From Salvelinus alpinus (taxonomy: Eukaryota; Chordata; Actinopteri; Salmoniformes; Salmonidae), in assembly GCF_045679555.1 (NCBI RefSeq), contig NC_092094.1, forward strand, positions 33,128,430 through 33,192,429: 64,000 nucleotides of DNA, in the 5' to 3' direction. The notes under the pieces were generated by a model. That model was not told where the DNA came from. It did not search any database and saw only the letters and a list, made by a program, of their open reading frames with translations. Shown piece by piece: positions 31,993 to 64,000 of this stretch (positions are counted from its first letter, which is position 1; each line of letters starts with the position of its first letter). A program made the position numbers and the translations under genes.

Positions 31993-33815
31993 AGTGTTTA
32001 AAGACAGCGTTGAATTTTTTAAATGTATAGTCAAAAACAATGGTTTGCAATAGTGTCAACCCAGAAATACAAAGTGATTGAGGTTGAAGCCATTCTAAAA
32101 TAATTATTTCTACAGATACTGATCATAATTTAAAGGCAGTCACTCAGTGTTTTAATAGTATTGTTGGGTATTCCCAGTACAGTTCTACAGTCTATTCTGT
32201 CGTACCTATCACGCAGGTGATGCTGCTGCTACCTGGTTGTCCATGTGATTGAGTAATGTCACAAGGTCATGAGTACACATTTTAGAACCCCAAGAGGCAC
32301 AACTCTTGATTCCTGAATTTAGCTTGAAGGCATGAAAAAAATCCATTGAATATGTAATACATCATTCTCAACAAAACTCCCATCTGTGTTCCAAACTAAG
32401 GCTTTCCAACATCCTGTGCAAAAACAACGCATTTTGACTCAAGAGTTTTGCTGGTTCTGCACTTTGACTGCAATTATACAACTTTCACTAGTCCACTCAA
32501 CTACAATACAAATGTACATTATATACACTCAGCCACCACGGCAGTCCTTTAGCAGTATGCTTTTTTCACAGCTACTTTGTCAAAAATTGTAAGGCCCTTG
32601 TACAAATGTCAAACTTAAATAAGACAACATTGTTTTACTTACAATTATTCCAAAACTATTTATATCACTACATTCCACAATGCAATGTTGCAAGACCTTA
32701 CCATAATTTTGCACTGACATAGCTACATCTTTGGAATATGAAATCTATATTCTTAAATTGTGCATTTAGAATTATTGTATCTTTCCAATCTTGAACAGCT
32801 GAACACATATCTGTTATTAGGTAATGCCTCAATGAAAGCCCTTGCTTTTGGATTATTATTTATGCAGGTTCCATCCTTTCACAATATCTGTTTATTTTTG
32901 TTTTTAAAAGACATTCCTCCATCGACTGGTCCATAACTGTGAAAGCCTTGGCTCCATATTAGTAAAACCCAGTTTACAGTCATTAGTGTCATTAAACCAG
33001 AGGTGATGTTGGTAACTATGGCAGCTTTCATATACACTGAATGGCTACGTTATGAATGGTTTGATACATGCTGAAATGGTCAGGCCCATTAAACATAAAA
33101 CATTGATTTGACATGACAGTTGTGTTGGAAAGGATGAAAACAGAATACACATTTTTAAAAAGGTTATTTTTGGCACAACATAAATTAACACAGAGCATTG
33201 TTTCCTCTGGGTGTGTGAGTCACAATCATCAACACCAAGAGCTCCATACTCCACTGGCTGACTCTGTTGTGTTGCCACACTCTACATGTGGTTCTTCTAA
33301 CCTCTGCTGTCTACTAGCCTCAATCACAGGGCCAGGAAAGAGTTATCTAAGCAACGTGGTGAACAGGTTTTTATACAGTTTCAGCCCACATTAACTTGGT
33401 GTCTGAAGTGACTGAATTTGGATCAAAGGAATCAGTTTCTGACTGACAAACTGAACTAGTCAGCATTTTATACCAGGATCTCAGCCTAGCTACAACAACT
33501 CCAGGCCTAGTGATAGCCTCTCTCTCATCCCCTGCCGCTATGCCACAGAAAGGGCTCAAAATCTTCTGCATACTAAATTATGTGAGTATGCCTCTGATTC
33601 TCAATAATCAAGATTGTGCAGACACCTATGCGCCTGCACAGTTTCAAGATGAGATTCTCTTTTGGTGTGACCTTGCACCCCACTTCACATTGTGTGCTTT
33701 GCATAATCTGTTGGCTCCATAATGAATAATATGTTAATACCTGGTCTCGGGTCTTCCCCAATGTCAGGGGTACGCTTCAACCCTGTGAATGTCAATCGTA
33801 CACAGAACTTACATG
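31993..33815. other. Downstream flank of sema4b, no gene seen
   Basis: A/T-rich sequence. Reading frames are short and show no family motif. Nothing further was recognised. Confidence 0.35.
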
Positions 33816-33821
33816 CTGACC

Positions 33822-34452
33822 AAACCGGACACGCGCACGTTGATTTTGTTCACCCACACCAGAAGCGATCAGGACACGCAGGTTGAAATATCAAAACAAA
33901 CTCTGAACCAATTATATTAATTTGGGGACAGGTCGAAAAGCATTAAACATTTATGGCAATTTAACTAGCTAGCTTGCTGTTGCTAGCTAATTTGTCCTGG
34001 GATATAAACATTAGTTTATTTTAGATTAAATGCACAAGGTCCTCTACTCCAACAATTAATCCACAGATAAAACGGTAAACTGAATCCCTTTCTCGTCATC
34101 TCTCCTCCTTCCTCAGGCTTCTTATTTAGGATTTAATATGGCGGTTGGCAACCAACTTTACGGTGCATTACTACAACCTACCGGAGTGTAGACCTAAGTT
34201 AATCTTTCAATCACCCACGTGGGTATATGCTCCTAAAACCTATGAGGAGATGGCACGTGGGCATATGCTTCTAAAAACTGAGGAGATGGGAGAGGCTGGA
34301 CTTGCAGCGCGTTGAGCGTCACAAATAGAACCGATTCTATTTTAGCACCTGGCCAAGCAGACGCTCACGTGTGGGTGCAATGATTGAATAACATGTATGT
34401 GTACATTTATTTTGCAATGCTCGCACACGCGACGTGTCCGGTCTGGTTAGCA
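33822..34452. mobile_element. MITE with ccggacacgcgcacg tips
   Basis: The left tip ccaaaccggacacgcgcacg and right tip acgcgacgtgtccggtctgg are inverted repeats enclosing about 630 bases. Internal sequence includes a near-repeated pair at about 34211-34290 (cacgtgggtatatgctccta and cacgtgggcatatgcttcta). There is no transposase. A shorter relative is at 7263-7640 in serf2 intron 1. Confidence 0.85.
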
Positions 34453-35436
34453 TGTTAGGCACCATATCCTCCAATACCTTTGGATGTACAAACCCCATCT
34501 GTGCTACTCTCCATTTGGGGGGATAGTGTTGCTTTCTCTCTTTCCTCCTTCACAAGACATGTTAGTCATTCAAGTCTTGACTTAAATCTCTAAGCTCCTA
34601 GTGGAGCAGAGCAGAGAACCTCGACAACAACACCTCTCCAGTATTATGATGTATGCTCTTTTCCCACACCTCATGCCAGGTGGTCCCTACCTCTTTCATT
34701 CCTTCCTCATTGGTTCCTCTCCATGTCTCTCTGGGATGGTCAGCCCTCTCTTGATCAGTGGATTCCATTCTAATGTCTGTCTGGTTATGCAGCACTAAGG
34801 TCATCCACAGTTTAAACTACTTTGAATTAATAGCTGATAGACTGCTGTTATAACTAAGTCAACAGTGAAAGGCCTATTGATCTACTTACTATAGTGTTTG
34901 AATTAGAGGTTGTTATTCTACTATCATTCTCAGTGTAGGGCTAAGCGCACACTAACTGTGGATGTAGGTGGGAGGGTTAAGGGTCAGCTGTGGACCCATA
35001 GAGTATCTCTACTTTCAATGCAATGCCAACAGAACATTTGGACGGACTGAGTGGCAATGCATAAAAACAACATGACTGAATCATATAAAAACTGTTAGAG
35101 AAGGACAATATCAGCTGTATGTGTCCTATGTCCACCATAACCATCATTCCACAGCTTCAATAGTCTGAAGGCAATCTGTATCAGCTTCCTCTTCATTGTG
35201 CACTAGAGAAAGAGGAGTGACAACAAGGAAATGAGAACTGACCACAGGGACAAAATGAAAAAGACAAAAGTGCAAAAGCAGTGTAATGAAATGTCCCTCT
35301 GCAAAGAAGTTAATGTTTTTCAGTGTTCCTTCCTTCTGTGTTTTTATTTTATTTTAAATCCCTCTTTTCTTATGGCTAATAGTTAATCACTCCACATTAG
35401 GGTTTTATCTCCTGCTCAAGTTGATCAAAGCCATCC
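34453..35436. other. Likely sema4b 3' UTR and flank
   Basis: The sequence directly follows the sema4b stop codon on the minus strand. An A/T-rich patch at 35338-35358 contains AATAAA on the minus strand (tttattttatttt on the plus strand), about 80-100 bases after the stop. It could serve as a proximal polyadenylation signal. No coding features seen. Confidence 0.4.
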
Positions 35437-61213
<25,777 letters not shown>

Positions 61214-63700
61214 CTGAGGAGAGAAAAACAGAAAGAGGAGAAGAAATATTAACAAACTGAATGTTCTAGTGCAATATGAGCCCCTAGAAAGCATTAACAG
61301 ATTTGCCTGGACAATAATTTTACATCAAAATGGTAATGATGTCTGTGTTATTTTGTTTGTGTATACATGTGCTCTCTGCTCCCATGACAATAACATTGTC
61401 TGGCCTAGCAGGCTCTCTTTCTGCTGACTCCATCACTACAGGGGAGCTACAATAGGAGAGATGGACAGAGCCTGGCCTCCTGAGCTCATAAGGAATAAAA
61501 ATGATCCAACCACAGGATGTATGGACTAAAAGCAGCAGCTGGAGGAGTGTGTGTGTGTGTTCAGCCTCCAGTCCTGTCACCCTCTGGAGAGGGCTGCAGA
61601 AAGAGAGCGAAAGCCAGCTCCTTATCTTTCTCACTATCCTGACACCCCTTCAAAAGCCCACCCTCTGCCTGCAGCCACATGTCACATCATTGACTCTCTA
61701 AGCCTAAAGCTCCACATTCAGCACATTTTTTCAGAGTGGAGGTCTTCTGAGCTGGCCAGTCCAACAAACACAATTTTGTCATGAAAACATATGGTACTGT
61801 ATATGAATGCCTACTAAGTGATTCTCTGAAGACATCATTGCCTTATGGATTATGAGTCAACTAAAGATTATGAGTCAACTACTGAGTCTATGCTATACAT
61901 TCGCAATGCAAGATTTATAGTTTTAGCCTATCAGAGAAGATACAGTAGTCCTACCTCTACCTTTCAATACAGAAACACATTTTAATATTTGATCACATTT
62001 GAACAGTATAGTGCTGCTTCATGCTAGTGAGCCATTTCCCCTCTCTCCTTTCCTTCATCTTCCTTCTCTCTCGCCTCCTTTCCTCACCTCTCCCCTCCTT
62101 CCCTCTCTCCTCCTTCTCTCCTCTCTTTCCTCAGAGCTTTGGGCAAATGTAACAGTGATTTACCCATGCAAAGACAAAGGCTGGAGCTTGAACCAAAACA
62201 AGGGCTTAGAGGGATTTCCACAGAGGATATCTATACAATTTTTCTTGAGTCAGACCACCACTGTCATATTCTCTGAACACTGCTGAGGGAGACACAATGA
62301 GGTGGGTAATTGTGTACCATTAAGGGAATCCATCTGGGTTTAGTAGTGTGAGCATTTATTTTCAGCCAGTCATTAGTCAGGTTTCTATTTCCATTGTATC
62401 AAGCTGCAGTGATGAGGTTTGCATACAGCGTTGTATAGCCTAACAATACTCAACATGGTTGTCCATTTACACTCCATGTCTGCCCATTCCATAACATTGT
62501 GGTCAATATTACAAGGATCTGTTATTTTCATGCATAAGATGGCTTTGCATTGATGAATTATCCTTGGAACAAACCAAAATCATTGCTCATAAATCCAAGA
62601 TAGTAATATGGACTGATCCAAGAAAATGTACCTATAAAAATGTATCACAGATTTCAGCAATTCAACACGTTTCCAGGAAACTGTAGCATATGGAATGTGA
62701 GGCTTTTGGAAGAAGAAGTGCAGCTGTGAGGAGAGCTGTAAAAAAAGGGCAACTTTTATTTGAAGAGTGCTAAATAACATCAGTTCATCTGGAACAAAAA
62801 TGGTCAAGACAAAGACAGACAAATATATCAGATAAAGATATAATACAATATATAATAAATATATATTGTACTGAAAACCAGTTAGAAGTGGGAGAGACAA
62901 AAAGTGTATTTACACTCCAACGACAGGATTAGTGCCTTATTAATCAGAAGAGTCTCTGTCTGCCAGAATGTCCTGGTGCTGCTGTTAAGGATTCTGTTTA
63001 AAGATGCTATTACAATGGCATCATTTAGGAGCTAAAGATAACTTGATTGCTGATCTCAAAAGGGACAAAATATAATTTATAGCCCTGGGACTACAAACCC
63101 CAATAGTGAACTGGAATGGTTGCTGGTCAGTCAGTCTTTCAGTCAGTCTCTAGACTGTCTCCCCCAGGTCTCCATTACAGGGCCCTCCACAGACAGACAT
63201 ACACCATAGTCTCTTTCAGACAAACTCCACTCCATTGTTGTTAGAGCATCTCAGGTTGACTCCCATGACAACGCAGGCAGCCATGGAAACGCTGTGCTGT
63301 AGTGCAATCTGGGAAGAGAAGAGCCCTGACCTGTTTAATGTTCAGAGGAAGCAGAAGCACTCAAGAGCTGCTAGTGTCTGTTGGAGATGTGGAGAGAGGG
63401 GGGTGTCTCCGTAGCTACAGGGGGAGAGGGTGTTAGGGAGGGCAGGCAAGTGGGAACGTTGTAATGAGTGAAGAGGTACAACATATCATAACTAGTTTAC
63501 CCTCGCCTTGTCGAGCACCTTACCCCTCCCCCTACCCTGCAGTCCGGCCCCCGGCAACCCATAGCAATACACTGCTTATATCAAAGGGACATCTCATTTA
63601 GTCAAACAGCAGAAACCAAGCTAATAGAGGCTTGGTTCAAATAGCAATACACTTTCGTTGGAGAGGAGACATAGCTATCTAGGCTAACAAAGCGTGCAAA
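61214..63700. other. Upstream sema4b intron or flank, no exon found
   Basis: The missing sema4b signal-peptide exon should lie upstream. No minus-strand ATG followed by a hydrophobic stretch and a donor in the required phase was found here. A pyrimidine-rich tract lies at 62038-62132. Nothing else was recognised. Confidence 0.4.
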
Positions 63701-63714
63701 AGCAAAAATGTTTA

Positions 63715-64000
63715 TCATATTACTCCAGTGCTAGCCTCTCTACACTGGCTTCCTGTTAAGGCTAGGGCTGATTTAAATGTTTTACTTCTAACCTACAAAG
63801 CATAACATGGGCTTGCTCCTACCCATCTTTCTGATTTGGTCCTGCCGTACATACCTAAACGTACGCTACGGTCACAAGACACAGGCCTCATTACTGTCCC
63901 TAGAATTTCTAAGCAAACAGCTGGAGGCAGGGCTTTCTCCTATAGAGCTCCATTTTTATGGAATGGTCTACCTATCCATGTGAGAGACGCAGACTCAGTC
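63715..64000 (+). mobile_element. LINE reverse-transcriptase C-terminus, fragment at window edge
   Basis: Broken + strand frames resemble the end of a fish LINE ORF: a stretch equivalent to LPV...FK.L..TYK.LHG, then GPAVHT and finally the region of WNGLP.HVRDADS at the edge (ggaatggtctacctatccat, agagacgcagactc). Stops interrupt it. It continues beyond the window. Confidence 0.65.

Noticed and set aside
61320-61634. A minus-strand ORF upstream of the first sema4b exon as the missing signal-peptide exon
   Set aside because: It has a Leu-rich stretch but no donor in the required phase (one base before the intron) and no signal-peptide layout directly after a Met.

Overview
The window is vertebrate nuclear DNA, almost certainly from a salmonid fish. 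The genes have many small exons with canonical GT-AG splice sites. The space between them is packed with repeats typical of salmonids: several Tc1/mariner subfamilies, tRNA-derived SINEs with the usual 3' tails, an RSg-1-like LINE end, a longer APE/RT LINE, and MITEs. There is no prokaryotic signal, no CRISPR array and no defence island.

Four host genes were reconstructed by joining exons in phase. (1) At 1150-1483 (+) are the last two coding exons of an FKBP8-like tail-anchored protein. (2) At 6413-9787 (+) is a complete three-exon serf2 (61 aa). (3) At 10545-20560 (-) is a complete 17-exon rasef (663 aa) with EF-hands, coiled coil and a C-terminal Rab GTPase. It is convergent with serf2. 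(4) At 35437-61213 (-) is sema4b from the start of the sema domain to the stop codon (13 exons, about 797 aa). Only the signal-peptide end is missing, and it probably lies beyond the right edge.

Layout: 1-296 Tc1 tail; 300-1560 FKBP8-like 3' end; 2200-6290 repeats, an RSg-1-like LINE end and LINE ORF1 remnants; 6300-10180 serf2, with a Sleeping-Beauty-like element and a MITE in intron 1; 10545-20560 rasef, with two Tc1 pseudo-elements, a MITE and a SINE/LINE nest in its introns; 21868-22000 a near-perfect hairpin; 22150-30190 a nest of mobile DNA (LINE with a 2A-like motif, Tc1 inside it, SINE, another Tc1, an LTR-like element, a MITE); 30190-35436 a MITE, a SINE and a second MITE downstream of sema4b; 35437-61213 sema4b, whose 13.6-kb intron holds further Tc1s and a second LINE copy and whose next intron carries a 28-bp minisatellite; 61214-64000 upstream sema4b sequence and a LINE fragment at the edge.

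The host genes show no shared pathway; they are simply neighbours. The most informative signals are in the mobile DNA. Two Tc1 transposases are open over the full 340 aa: one has the DDE triad intact, the other has lost the first catalytic Asp (D153V). An LTR-like element contains a tandem repeat whose second unit lacks exactly one GT-AG segment, as if it had been spliced. One LINE carries a 2A-like peptide motif. Several insertions have their empty sites preserved elsewhere in the same window.
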